Under the pieces are notes generated by a model. That model did not search any database. It had not been told where the DNA came from and saw only the letters and a program-made list of their open reading frames with translations. 5,671 nucleotides of DNA from Alphaproteobacteria bacterium (lineage in GTDB: Bacteria > Pseudomonadota > Alphaproteobacteria > RF32 > CAG-239): positions 1-5,671 of the forward strand of contig JAGCOI010000026.1 in NCBI GenBank assembly GCA_017645485.1, written 5' to 3'. Made by a program: the position numbers and the translations under genes. Position 1 is the first letter of the stretch. Each line of letters opens with the position of its first letter. Shown here one piece after another: positions 5,624-5,671 of the stretch.

Positions 5624-5671
5624 ATGGCAACGTTAAAAACGAAAATTTTGGGAATTGATTTTGAAAATGAC
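5624..5671 (+). CDS. Start of an unidentified gene (3' truncated by the window end)
   Basis: Sixteen codons are visible from the ATG at 5624, reading MATLKTKILGIDFEND, with the frame still open at the last base. A modest purine-rich site, GAGAG (5611-5615), lies 8 bases upstream, and a plausible promoter lies further upstream. In-frame ATGs at 5603 and 5609 are excluded by a TAG at 5618. The segment KILGIDFEND loosely recalls the first strand of actin-like ATPases (ILGIDFG), but the glycine and hydroxyl residues of that motif are missing, so I assign no family. Confidence 0.6.
   Translation, partial: MATLKTKILGIDFEND

Noticed and set aside
1..5671. CRISPR array, tRNA/rRNA genes, insertion sequence or attachment site
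   Set aside because: I saw no regularly spaced repeats, cloverleaf sequence, transposase or terminal inverted repeats with target duplications anywhere in the window.

Overview
The window looks like a chromosomal stretch from an AT-rich, Gram-negative alphaproteobacterium, probably an uncultured host-associated (gut-type) lineage. Three things point this way: a VirB-type type IV secretion pair, a type IVb-like pilin whose N-terminus carries the GRSMLEMIGVL... signature I associate with such genomes, and a palindromic repeat of the GTCATCCCGAGG/CCTCGGGAT kind common in intergenic DNA of Alphaproteobacteria. The placement is inferred from recognition, not from a database search. Most genes have a clear AAAGGAG ribosome binding site 6-7 bases before the start.

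Layout. Bases 1-1603 hold the end of a type IV secretion operon on the + strand: the C-terminal part of a VirB10/TrbI-like channel protein with an unusually long low-complexity tail, followed after 13 bases by a complete VirB11-like ATPase. Facing it tail to tail, with only 4 bases between, is a prepilin-like gene on the - strand (1608-2222). A divergent intergenic region (2223-2372) then leads into a Bax inhibitor-1/YccA-type membrane protein on the + strand (2373-3083). That gene ends in a strong terminator hairpin that it probably shares with a convergent YmdB-type metallophosphoesterase (3146-3934, - strand).

From the next divergent region a putative lipoprotein with an alpha/beta-hydrolase fold runs on the + strand (about 4117-4845). 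Its lipobox is out of frame with the only good ATG, which suggests a one-base frameshift in a homopolymer or a slippage event. Behind it lie two hairpins. One is an alphaproteobacterial palindromic repeat that may double as its terminator. The other is a clear terminator for the opposing gene, a small secreted, probably outer-membrane beta-barrel protein (4978-5484, - strand). The last 48 bases are the start of another + strand gene that cannot be identified.

How the genes relate. VirB10 and VirB11 belong to one machine: the energising ATPase and the scaffold that spans from the inner membrane to the outer-membrane pore. The pilin could supply a separate type IV pilus or pseudopilus, but nothing else of such a system is visible here. 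The other genes look like independently transcribed single housekeeping or envelope genes. I see no strong evidence for a wholly new system. The most informative oddities are the out-of-frame lipoprotein signal, the long VirB10 tail, the pilin next to the secretion operon, and the palindromic repeat.
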